Under the pieces are notes generated by a model. The model saw only the letters and a program-made list of their open reading frames with translations, searched no databases and was not told the DNA's origin. From Meconema thalassinum (Eukaryota; Arthropoda; Insecta; Orthoptera; Tettigoniidae), in the NCBI GenBank assembly GCA_946902985.2, contig OX336389.2:1082443788-1082507787 (forward strand): a stretch of 64,000 nt of DNA, written 5' to 3'. Numbering within the stretch: position 1 is the stretch's first letter; each line of letters opens with the position of its first letter. Made by a program: the position numbers and the translations under genes. Of this stretch, positions 46,389 to 55,826 are shown in pieces.

Positions 46389-47780
46389 CTACCCCCGTCT
46401 TAAAAACAACTCGCCTCGAGTTGTTCATCGTCAGACTGTCCGTTGTCCGAGGAGGTGGCATTGACGGCGCTAACAAGCCCCTGTTTTGGCTGGCTCTCAT
46501 TCGCTTCTCTAGCCGTGAAGAAGCTCCTTGCCGACAGCTGCTCATTAAATGGCCCCTTTTACACCGTAGCCAACAGGTGACTTTTCTTCTGCAACGGCGT
46601 CCCGGTGATGGTTAACGTCACTTGGGTGGAGGGTAGCCAACCTCCACCGCCTCTTCGTTTCCAGCGGCGTCACTCTTCTTCGGTGGCGTCACCCAAACTG
46701 TCCTCTTCTCCGCCGTCACATCCAATACGATGGTTTTTGCCCGCCGCGGGTATCGCCTTCCATTCAGCATCGAACGCTGAGGTACCATGGCGTCGCGATG
46801 CTCCTCCGCGAAGATGTATGCCGCCTCTTGTTGTACGTCCTCGGGAGGCAAGCCAGCTAGCGCTAGTTCTTGAAGTGACTTACTCGCGCACCTGTCCTTA
46901 TCTTCTAGCCGAAGCTGGTACATGGGCGGTAGCTGGTGGCCCACATGATGCTCCTCCAGCGTCGCGACGATCCCGTTGTAGCCGGTCCCCGACTGGATGT
47001 CGTGTAGCACCTCCGCCGTGATGAACTGAACTGTTCCGTCCTCCACCGTGCACCCGGCATGGTTCGTCACAGTGTCGAACCAATTCCCGCAGATCTGCCG
47101 TGACGTAGCTTCATCGACGTGCGGGGTCCTCACACTTGTGAACTGCTTCTGTCGTCAGAGCTGCTAAGCCTCAATCCGGTTTCCAGGCCTGTGATGCTTC
47201 CCAGTGGCTCGTTCCCATCTCGCTCAGCATTCCTACCTCCGGACTCCACGATGCATTCGTCTTGGTCATCAGCACCCTTTGCAGTGTCACTTCCCATACC
47301 GCCTCCAAGCTCGTTATGACTAGTTTCATGCTCACAATGCTCCACTTTATTTTCAGAATTTTCCCCAGTTTTCTTTTCCAAATTTTCCGGAAATGCCACC
47401 ATTTTCTTTCCAAGGTTTTCCAAATGTTCTGCCATTTTATTTCCTAGGTTTTCGAAATGTTCCGTTATTCTCTTTTGAACATTTTCAAACACCTCCCACA
47501 TGCTACAAGGAATCTCGAACAGAAATGTGTCAGGATCCTCACCAGCGTCCAGCAGTAACTGACGTAACCGCACTTGTAGCGTAGACTTGGTTCCTGTTAG
47601 ATCAGCATCCCTCTCTTCCAGTTCTTCACGCAATTCTGACACCTTCAGTTCTGAAAGTTTTACTTTCCTTATCGCCATTTTACAGTTCAAAATTTGAGAC
47701 ACACGGACAGTCCGCACACGATTAACCAGGCTTCCAGATGGTACACACAAGACAGTCACTAAGAATTCACTATGGTACAC
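46183..47780 (-). pseudogene. Broken SAP-domain gag, first unit of the array
   Basis: Homologous to the intact frame at 48465-50081 but in three pieces: 47780-47130 (SAP domain and coiled coil, intact), 47133-46618 (middle) and 46545-46183 (C terminus). Relative to the intact unit it has a frameshift near 47140, an in-frame loss of about 6 codons near 47015 (the LHERM stretch), and another break near 46618. The last part runs into LTR a, as in the intact unit. Confidence 0.88.
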
Positions 47781-47847
47781 ACTTCCTTAATGTAGGCCTT
47801 TTCAAAAGTACGCACTGTTTCATACAGAAGCACTCACTATAACCTGA

Positions 47848-47865
47848 CCCGCACATCTGACACCA
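47848..47865 (-). promoter_or_regulatory. Primer-binding site, tRNA-Leu type (unit 1)
   Basis: On the minus strand TGGTGTCAGATGTGCGGG, two bases after the LTR. Complementary to the 3' end of a leucine tRNA (…CTGACACCA). Confidence 0.75.
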
Positions 47866-47867
47866 AT

Positions 47868-48670
47868 TGTAACGTTTTCGGGGTTCGTAAAATAGGTCAG
47901 GCTATAATGCACTAAATTTTTATTTACAATAATGTTATTTACACTAAATCAAATTAAGTCTACTTACTTCCACACACACACACACACTTACACAGAGTTG
48001 CACTTTATACAGCTACAAGTCCTATTTATGTACACTGATCTCTACAAGTCAGCTTCTCTTGCAGTCACTATTTATCTTCCACAGTCACTATTTACATCAT
48101 TTATTTCCACATTTATCTTCACACCCCGTCTTCACTATTTACAGTCCTCCATTATTTACTTTCACTCATCGCGCTAGGCACGGCAAACTGCTTCAACTAA
48201 CACTGACTCCGATCTCACACTCGCTCGCACCCACGAAGAACTACCTGCTCACCTCAGCTTGCTCGTTTATATGCAGTCAGCCCTCTGGTCTCGAAAGTTC
48301 TTGTTGTTACTCCTTACAGTAGCGTCGAGTATGTCCTCGTGGTTGGCTTCCAGAATTATCTAGCCACTCCCAGCGATGTTCTGGATCACCTTTCCTTTTC
48401 CAGTAGGTTCAAGCCTATTCTGGTCGACCCTATTCAACGTTGCGTGGGGAGGAGCCTACCCTAATTAGCTGGCCGGATTGGCTATTCTGCATTCTTCACA
48501 CACCCCGCCCGCCTGTCTCGCCCACAGTGAATCGTTACACTTGGTATTTGTGGCGGCCTTGGGAGTAACTAAGAGGGGTGCGTACCTGAGAACGGTCTCT
48601 TTCGTTGGGAGTTTCGTCGTACGGCCCCTCCCCCAAGAACTGTGTGTCCGGCTTTCGGCGACACGTTTCA
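47868..48670 (-). repeat. LTR b of the gag array (803 bp), shared by both units
   Basis: Serves as 5' LTR for the left unit and 3' LTR for the right unit in minus-strand order. Confidence 0.93.
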
Positions 48671-50081
48671 CTACCCCCGTCTTAAAAACAACTCGCCTCG
48701 AGTTGTTCATCGTCAGACTGTCCGTTGTCCGAGTAGGTGGCATTGACGGCGCTAACAAGCCCCTGTTTTGGCTGGCTCTCATTCGCTTCTCTAGCCGTGA
48801 AGTTGCTCCTTGCCGACAGCAGCTCATTAAATGGCCCCTTTTACACCGTAGCCAACAGGTGACTTTTCTTCTGCAACGGCGTCCCGGTGATGGTTTACGT
48901 CGCTTTGGTGGAAGGTAGCCAACCTCCACCGCCTCTTCGTTTCCAGCGGCGTCACTCTTCTTCGGTGGCGTCACCCAAACTGTCCTCTTCTCCGCCGTCA
49001 CATCCAATACGATGGTTTTTGCCCGCCGCGGGTATCGCCTTCCACTCAGCATCGAACGCTGAGGTACCATGGCGTCGCGATGCTCCTCCGCGAAGATGTA
49101 TGCCGCCTCTTGTTGTACGTCCTCGGGAGGCAAGCCAGCTAGCGCGAGTTCTTGAAATGACTTACTCGCGCACCTGTCCTTATCTTCTAGCCGTAGCTGG
49201 TAAATGGGCGGTAGCTGGTGGCCCACATGATGCTCCTCCAGCGTCGCGATGATCCCGTTGTAGCCGGTCCCCGACTGGATGTCGTGTAGCACCTCCGCCA
49301 TGCGTTCATGAAGTCCCGTGATGAGCTGAACTGTTCCGTCCTCCACCGTGCACCCGGCATGGTTCGTCACAGTGTCGAACCCATTCCCGCAGATCTGCCG
49401 TGACGTAGCTTCATCGACGTGCAGGGTCATCACACTTGTGACACTGCTCCTGTCGTCAGAGCTGCTAAGCCTCAATCCGGTTTCCAGGCCTGTGATGCTT
49501 CGCAGTGGCTCGTTCCCATCTCGCTCAGCATTCCGACCTCCGGACTCCACGATGCGTTCGGCTTGGTCATCAGCACCCTTTGCAGTGTCACTTCCGATAC
49601 CGCCTCCAAGCTCGTTATGACTAGTTTCATGCTCACAATGCTCCACTTTATTTTCAGAATTTTCCCCAGTTTTCTTTTCCAAATTTTCCGGAAATGCCAC
49701 CATTTTCTTTCCAAGGTTTTCCAAATGTTCTGCCATTTTATTTCCAAGGTTTTCGAAATGTTCCATTATTCTCTTTTGAACATTTTCAAACACCTGCCAC
49801 ATGCTACAAGGAATCTCGAACAGAAATGTGTCAGGATCCTCACCAGCGTCCAGCAGTAACTGACGTAACCGCACTTGTAACGTAGACTTGGTTCCTGTTG
49901 CATCAGCATCCCTCTCTTCCAGTTCTTCACGCAATTCTGACACCTTCAGTTCTGAAAGTTTTACTTTCCTTATCGCCATTTTACAGTTCAAAATTCGAAA
50001 CACACGGACAGTCCACACACGATTAACCAGGCTTCCAGATGGTACACACAAGACAGTCACTAAGAATTCACTATGGTACAC
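48465..50081 (-). CDS. gag: Gag protein with SAP domain and CCHC-like knuckle, reading into the 3' LTR
   Basis: 538 codons from the first Met; the better start is Met35 (MAIRKVKLSE). Residues about 42-76 are a SAP motif (LKVSELREELEERDADATGT..LQVRLRQLL), a DNA-binding helix pair also present in the Gag of some arthropod gypsy elements. About 85-145 repeats the theme HLENLGKKM/HFENLGNKM, predicted coiled coil. The middle part (220-330) probably covers the capsid. At 409-422 CWLRCKRGHLMSCC resembles a zinc knuckle with one shifted cysteine. From about residue 471 the frame is inside the LTR, so the last 68 residues are LTR-encoded. No protease or RT follows: the purine tract and LTR come directly after gag. 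The protein could package RNA, but the element needs enzymes from another copy. Confidence 0.85.
   Translation of the reverse strand: MYHSEFLVTVLCVPSGSLVNRVWTVRVFRILNCKMAIRKVKLSELKVSELREELEERDADATGTKSTLQVRLRQLLLDAGEDPDTFLFEIPCSMWQVFENVQKRIMEHFENLGNKMAEHLENLGKKMVAFPENLEKKTGENSENKVEHCEHETSHNELGGGIGSDTAKGADDQAERIVESGGRNAERDGNEPLRSITGLETGLRLSSSDDRSSVTSVMTLHVDEATSRQICGNGFDTVTNHAGCTVEDGTVQLITGLHERMAEVLHDIQSGTGYNGIIATLEEHHVGHQLPPIYQLRLEDKDRCASKSFQELALAGLPPEDVQQEAAYIFAEEHRDAMVPQRSMLSGRRYPRRAKTIVLDVTAEKRTVWVTPPKKSDAAGNEEAVEVGYLPPKRRKPSPGRRCRRKVTCWLRCKRGHLMSCCRQGATSRLEKRMRASQNRGLLAPSMPPTRTTDSLTMNNSRRVVFKTGVVKRVAESRTHSSWGRGRTTKLPTKETVLRYAPLLVTPKAATNTKCNDSLWARQAGGVCEECRIANPAS
48671..48682 (-). promoter_or_regulatory. 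Polypurine tract of the second array unit
   Basis: Minus strand AGACGGGGGTAG directly before TGAAACG of LTR b. The same tract is present at 46389-46400 before LTR a. Confidence 0.75.
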
Positions 50082-50148
50082 ACTTCCTTAATGTAGGCCT
50101 TTTCGAAAGTACGCGCTGTTTCATACAGAAGCACTCACTATAACCTGA

Positions 50149-50166
50149 CCCGCACATCTGACACCA
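50149..50166 (-). promoter_or_regulatory. Primer-binding site, tRNA-Leu type (unit 2)
   Basis: Same 18 bases as at 47848-47865, two bases after LTR c. Confidence 0.75.
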
Positions 50167-50168
50167 AT

Positions 50169-50970
50169 TGTAACGTTTTCGGGGTTCGTAAAAATAGGTC
50201 AGGCTATAATGCACTAAATTTTTATTTACAATAATGTTATTTACACTAAATCAAATTAAGCCTACTTACTTCCACACACACACACACTTACACAGAGTTG
50301 CACTTTATACAGCTACAAGTCCTATTTATGTACACTGATCTCTACAAGTCAGTTTCTCTTGCAGTCACTATTTATCTTCCACAGTCACTATTTACATCAT
50401 TTATTTCCACATTTATCTTCACACCCCGTCTTCACTATTTACAGTCCTCCATTATTTATTTTCACTCATCGCACTAGACACGGCAAACTGCTTCAACTAA
50501 CACTGACTCCGATCTCACACTCGCTCGCTCCCACGCAGAACTGCCTGCCCACCTCAGCTTGCTCGTATATATGCAGTCAGCCCTCTGGTCTCGAAAGTTC
50601 TAGTTGTTACTCCTTCCAGTAGCGTCGAGTATGTCCTCGAGGTTGGCGTCCAGAATTATCTAGCCACTCCCAGCGATGTTATGGATCATCTTTCCTTTTC
50701 CAGAAGGTTCAAGCCTATTCTGGTCGACCCCATTCAACGTTGCGTGGGGAGGAGCCTACCCTAATTAGCTGGCCGGATTGGCTATTCTGCATTCTTCACA
50801 CACCCCGCCCGCCTGTCTCGCCCACAGTGACTCGTTACACTTGGTATTTGTGGCGGCCTTGGGAGTAACTAAGAGGGGTGCGTACCTGAGAACGGTCTCT
50901 TTCGTTGGGAGTTTCGTCGTACGGCCCCTCCCCCAAGAACTGTGTGTCCGGCTTTCGGCGACACGTTTCA
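50169..50970 (-). repeat. LTR c of the gag array (802 bp)
   Basis: Third LTR copy. In the array's minus-strand sense this is the outermost 5' LTR. Followed on the plus strand by the GGTT duplication. Confidence 0.93.
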
Positions 50971-52964
50971 GGTTTTTACGCTTATAATTCAGTTAATTGT
51001 AAGATTTCATCGGAGGGTCAGTGGTTACTCCGTATGTCTGTATAATCTAAGGAAATACGCATGTGTCCGCTGTGTTCATTTAATACCCTGTGTAAGCCGG
51101 AATGTTTATATCGTAGCTTAGTGGTTTGTGTGTTTGTTCCTCTGGGTTTACAATATATATATATTATCATGTGCACGTGTGTTTTTCCAAAGTGTCAGTA
51201 GTTCCTTCCTCCGTAAGACGGAAAATTATAATTTTGTGGACCTGTACTTGTGTAAGAAGGAACGAATTGTGTAATTGGGTGATCGTATTCCGAATGGTCC
51301 GTCTCTCAGTGTATTGATGTGGCTGCACGCCTAGGTATGTGTAGACCCTAGCTACTACACAAATTACTATCTTTAATTGCAAAATGTGTTAGTGCGCGTC
51401 TATAAGTGATTGTTAGAAGGGGAATATGTTGTCTAATGGTATAATATATTTGTGGTTGCAAGTGCGTATTGAACGAGTGATTTTAATAGAATCATTGAGC
51501 CATAGATTATTGTATCCTCCTGATTATACTGTAGGGGAGGTGTGGAATGTCTTGCATTGTTGGTACAGGCATGGCTCCTTAGTGTATTAAATATACAAAC
51601 AGTCCTGGCAAACGTAAGAAACTCCGCGTCCCTACGTATATGGCTGATATTTATTCCATATTGTGTTTCCAGACAAGATTCTTTAACCTATTAAATACGA
51701 TACTGACCTGGGAAAACATAGAGTAATTAAGAGCCTGAACGTTGTTGCTAATATATATTTTAACATATATATTAATGTATACAGTTGATAAATGTATGTA
51801 TATGTAGACTAAGAAATTACTCTTGAAACAAGTGTGGTTCTGACGTGTATGTGATATGGGATCGACTTAAAGGTGACCTTGTGGCCTTAATTGAAATATG
51901 GTGTTACTAAATTACATTATGTTGATTCGCCATATGGCAGACTGTGATGGTCTGTTCGTAATTTGGCGTTAGATGAAAAATGAATCCCTTTGTGGCCAGT
52001 TATGCGAGTGACACAATCCGAACATTCTGGATGTAAGGCCTGGCCTCGAAGTCTAAAAGATGAATGATAGTTGTTAACTTTGAATGATGTTCCCTAATCG
52101 TAGGCTAAGTGATAATGCCTTTAGTTAGGAACTAGCTGCACAGTGTGGCCCTATGTCGCTATAGGTTTACCGTGCTGGTATCATTGCAAGGATAAAAATA
52201 TAAAATCTCATAGTGGAGGAAAATATATGTCACTGTGTGTGAATATGTATCTGTTCTATTGAATGTGTTGCGCATGGCCTGGTTGGTTTGGTCTCCCTAC
52301 TCGTGGCGGGTTGTGTGGCCGTGGAGATCTGAGCGTTCTTGAAACGTCAGCTTCTTGACATCTTGCGTATACATGTGTAGATTGTTTCAATGCTAGTAAG
52401 AGTGGGAACACTGTGTACGAAAGTTTCTGTGAGAATGATGAAACGCTGTGTAGAAAAATGTATTTGTTCTTCACGTATGGATTATCTACAACTGTATGTA
52501 TTATACTGTTCATTATCCATATTGTAGTTAGGCGTCTCTACCTATATATTTTTCCTTTCTACTCCCAAGTGTATGACAACCTGTGTTATTGTGTTGGCTA
52601 AATGGAACTGTGTCCGTCCTAGACTATGTGGCTGTAAATGGCTTTCGAGTGTTCAAAGACAGTTTAGAGACGTGCTTAGGTCTAATAACCTGTTTTTATT
52701 GTGGTGTCTAAGTCAAATCGTATATGTCCTAGCGAGAGTATAATTGTGCTTTGTGGACTATGTTAAATGTCTATCGAGTGTTTATAGACAGTTTATAGAC
52801 TTGCTTAGGTCTAATAACCTGCGTTATTGTGGTGTCCGTGTTCATGTATCATCTCTGAACTTTTTTCCCGTATTAAGTATAGTGGCATAGGATATTGTGG
52901 CCAGCTAGAATAACGCTAGACTACTTCCGTCCCTGTATATGAATAATTTATATATAAATTGTAC
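50971..52964. other. Interior of the large LTR-like element, no recognisable gene
   Basis: T/G-rich plus strand. A phrase of the type GACAGTTTATAGAC/GACTTGCTTAGGTCTAATAACC occurs twice near 52660-52700 and 52785-52825, a short imperfect direct repeat. The frame 52413-52601 has a hydrophobic stretch but nothing else to support it. Confidence 0.5.
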
Positions 52965-52976
52965 TGCCAATGTATT

Positions 52977-53405
52977 AAGCGGCTTCGGTGGCGTAGTCGG
53001 TAGCATGCTGAACTGCTGTGCCCAAGATAGCGGGTTCAAACCCGGCCGAAGTCGTCGGATATTTTAAGAGCGTTAAAAATCCTTCAGTATGCCTTCCTTC
53101 GGAGGGGAAGTAAAGCCGGCGGTCCCATGTCATAGATTTATGGCATGCAAAAGATCCTTTCACAGACTTAACTTGTGTAAAGCAAAATTTGTTAGGTTAG
53201 ATTTCGTCAGAACGCTCTATCCAAGTTCCAACGTTCACCACTAGGTATCATTGATATCTGGTGGCGAAAGTTGGAACTACTTGAAATTGAACAGAACTTG
53301 TAGCTCACCCTTTAGGGTGTCCGCTGGAAGCAGCTACAGACTCAGGCGAGCCGAACATATCCTCGGACACTCCCGGCAGTAAAAGCCGTACGATAAATAA
53401 ATAAA
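52977..53405 (+). mobile_element. tRNA-headed SINE of a different family (429 bp), with long hairpin
   Basis: Head GCGGCTTCGGTGGCGTAGTC, B-box GGGTTCAAACCCGG at about 53031-53044, body with CCTTCGGAGGGGAAGTAAAG, and a TAAA-repeat tail. Flanked by TGCCAATGTATT at 52965-52976 and 53406-53417 (exact). The middle (53224-53278) is a 26-bp inverted repeat with a 3-nt loop. Confidence 0.92.
53224..53278 (+). repeat. Inverted repeat inside the SINE (hairpin)
   Basis: Arms 53224-53249 and 53253-53278 match at 22 of 26 positions around the loop ATT. The arm opens AGTTCCAAC and closes GTTGGAACT. Confidence 0.9.
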
Positions 53406-53779
53406 TGCCAATGTATTTTCCTACTATTCGTAATTTAATTGGAGCTCGCTGTAATCTATCTCGGTTTGGGTTCGATACCCTGCTCCATGTATGTGTCTGT
53501 ATGTAAGTGGGGTATGTTTTCATAGGTCGTGCCTATGTGTGTGCAGTTTTCTTGCTTGATTTGTGTCAATTATTTCTTTTTTGAAAGTTGCCTTGGGGCT
53601 AGAGCGCTTCCCGTTAGGTGCTCTACGTATTACTGTATACCGTAAGTGTGTATAAATCGTGAGTGGTGAATAGTTTGTTAAAGCGTGCCCTTTTCCATCA
53701 TGCAGGACGAAGAATCCCTATGCTGCGTATTTTAATCTTCAATCGGTCGCTACTTGATGTCTGTGTGACTGTTATGTGT

Positions 53780-53800
53780 GTGTGTGTGTGTGTGTGTGTC
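53780..53800. repeat. GT dinucleotide microsatellite
   Basis: About ten GT units in the interior of the large LTR-like element. Confidence 0.9.
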
Positions 53801-54893
53801 GTTAATGCCTATCATTTTGCGTATGAATGCCCTTTACGGGCTTGCTGGTCCAATGACCTCTGTATTGATACAAAAATGGTTTTCAATCGGTCGTTTATTG
53901 GATCGATGGCTGAGTTAAATGTATGTGTGCATATGCGTGTGTGATCTTTAAAATCATGTGTGAAGCTTCGAATTTCAGTTGAATGTGTGTATGTCCGCGT
54001 GATGTCAATTAAATCTTTTCCGCGGTCTTGTACATGTGCTCCAGTGAAATGATACTGAGCACGCTTGGCTGTGTACCTGTGTTGATCGCGTGGCTAGCAC
54101 TCGGCCGTCTATCTACATACCGGAAGAGCTATAGTGTTAACGTCGAGTCAGCGGAGTGGCTCGCGTTGCAATTGTCGGCAGGCGAAAGTGTGTTAACCTA
54201 AGTCTACTGCTGTGCTCTCTAAGAACATATGTTCATTGCCCTCCTGAATAATATACACTACCTGAATATTCTTATACTAACATTTTAACATGCAAATATA
54301 CAACTCAACAAAATGTTCTTAATAAATATCAGGTGTGGGAAGATGAGCGGGGATAGGAAGATGTGTCTCTTGTACCTAAAGGACGTAGGTTCGATGAAGG
54401 GGTCTACGTTTAGATTGTAGTGTACCGTAGCTGTGAAAGTTTGGCAATGTAGAGCGTATTGTGTGGGGGGATATATTAATAATGTTTTAAGTGATTTCTG
54501 CCCTCCTGTGTAAATGCAATGTTTGCCTCAGCGTCCTGTGATATCGCGAGTTCGACTCCCGAGTAATTATCTGTATTGAGGTCTGAGCTGGGCTGTGGGA
54601 CACGTGTAAGTGAATTGTATAAATGTTCAGCTTATAGCTGCATGGCTCACACTGTACATATACGAGTATTTTTGGATATGTTGGCCATCATGTGCCGTAT
54701 GTATTAATATCTAGGGGATGGTTTGGGGGTCCTGGGTTTGGTACCCTAACGCTTGTACCTAGTGAGGTTTTGAATGGAGGTTTGGACCTTATGTATTGTG
54801 ATAATTTATCCCTATTTGCGGATTCCTACCGTGGGTTATATTTATTCAGGTTTAACTGTATTCTGTGTGCCTTAATCGTCTGTTAATCGTCTG

Positions 54894-55310
54894 TTAATGG
54901 ATATAAATTGTTTCTATATCGCCTGTATTGCTGTGGTCTGTTGTCGGAGCTTTGCAAATTCTTGTGTCAGCCGTTCGGCCTCTTTCCCAATCGGTGTTGG
55001 TGCCGTTGCCATGCTTTCGTGTTTTTTTAAGGTGGTAATGTTTTGGACGGAAACTGCTGTGTTCCGTTTTTAACATTGTGTGAAGCCTCATTGCTTGCCC
55101 ATGTGCCTCGTTAATCCGTCTAGCCACTGTGCGGTGTCGCATGGGCCTGTCGTTTAAATGTGTGAGAATTTGTAATATATATGTGTATTCCCTAATCAGC
55201 GTTTCTTGGGCACTTTGTATGCGTGGATGTTTTGCACGTATCTTGCCGTGCCATGTTGCTAGGTTTGGGTATTTGCTCTCGATCCCGGTTGTGCGGAGTC
55301 GAGTTTCCAT
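54894..55310 (-). CDS. Unrecognised 138-codon frame downstream of the candidate primer site
   Basis: I do not recognise the product. It is basic and hydrophilic, rich in Arg, His and Thr (for example NDRPMRHRTVARRINEAHGQ), and starts about 500 nt downstream of the candidate primer site of the large element, on the same strand, where a gag gene would begin. The central part is predicted helical. No capsid or zinc-knuckle motif can be seen. It may be the remains of gag or simply a chance frame in A/C-rich DNA. Confidence 0.3.
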   Translation of the reverse strand: METRLRTTGIESKYPNLATWHGKIRAKHPRIQSAQETLIREYTYILQILTHLNDRPMRHRTVARRINEAHGQAMRLHTMLKTEHSSFRPKHYHLKKTRKHGNGTNTDWERGRTADTRICKAPTTDHSNTGDIETIYIH

Positions 55311-55804
55311 GTTCTATTATGTAAAAGATCGTGTGACTGTGAAATAAGTGCAATAAGTGGTTGATTTCTGTTGAAGGGCGCTTGTTAAACCCTATATCTG
55401 TCTGGGGGGCGGGCGGGTAATTAATTAATATCGTGTAACTGTAATAGTACTATGTAAACTTCAGTAAGGGTTGTGTAAGAGCGTAATTTACCCTTGTTTC
55501 GTTTAATCTATCCAATTGCAGGTTTGTGCAGCGCTATTTAAATTGTAGTAGCTGCGCGACTGCTTTTAGGCAATTTTAATGTGTAATATGAGGGTGGCGT
55601 ACTAAATAGTACCTGTTAGACCCTGTTATGTAACTGGGGGTTGGGCGGATTGGTATATTAGTTAATAAATGCGTTTGCCTACTTCGTAATCGCGAAATTG
55701 TGTCCTGAAAATTTTTTCGAAATCTGGGGGTACAGCGTTTGCTTGACTGCGAGGGACACTTTAGGATCCTATTGCGGGATTATTTGTTTCAACCCCCTTA
55801 AATG

Positions 55805-55824
55805 CAATAGTGGGTGCTCCACCA
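55805..55824 (-). promoter_or_regulatory. Candidate primer-binding site of the large LTR-like element
   Basis: Minus strand TGGTGGAGCACCCACTATTG, two bases after the LTR-like repeat. It begins with TGG, and the first eight bases fit a tRNA ending CTCCACCA (as in tRNA-Ala), but the rest does not match a tRNA I know. Confidence 0.4.
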
Positions 55825-55826
55825 AT

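Larger units (their letters stand above)
45587..50970 (-). mobile_element. Tandem LTR-gag-LTR-gag-LTR array, pol-less Ty3/gypsy derivative
   Basis: Three 802-803 bp LTRs (45587-46388, 47868-48670, 50169-50970) alternate with two about 1.5-kb interiors. LTRs start TGTAACG and end ACGTTTCA on the plus strand (TG...CA). Each interior has, in minus-strand order, a primer site, a gag frame and a G-rich purine tract touching the next LTR, with no pol between. The whole array is flanked by one 4-bp duplication, GGTT (45583-45586 and 50971-50974). That fits either insertion as a unit or later unequal exchange within a single insertion. Confidence 0.93.

Noticed and set aside
46196..47021. Plus-strand frames of 139 and 138 codons opposite the gag array
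   Set aside because: GC-rich antisense shadows of the minus-strand gag and LTR.
52413..52601. 62-codon frame with one hydrophobic segment
   Set aside because: T-rich DNA readily gives a false membrane segment; no other support.
53440..53500. tRNA-like GGGTTCGATACCCTGCTCC
   Set aside because: Only the T arm resembles a tRNA; no acceptor or anticodon arm pairs, and no SINE body or duplication is seen.
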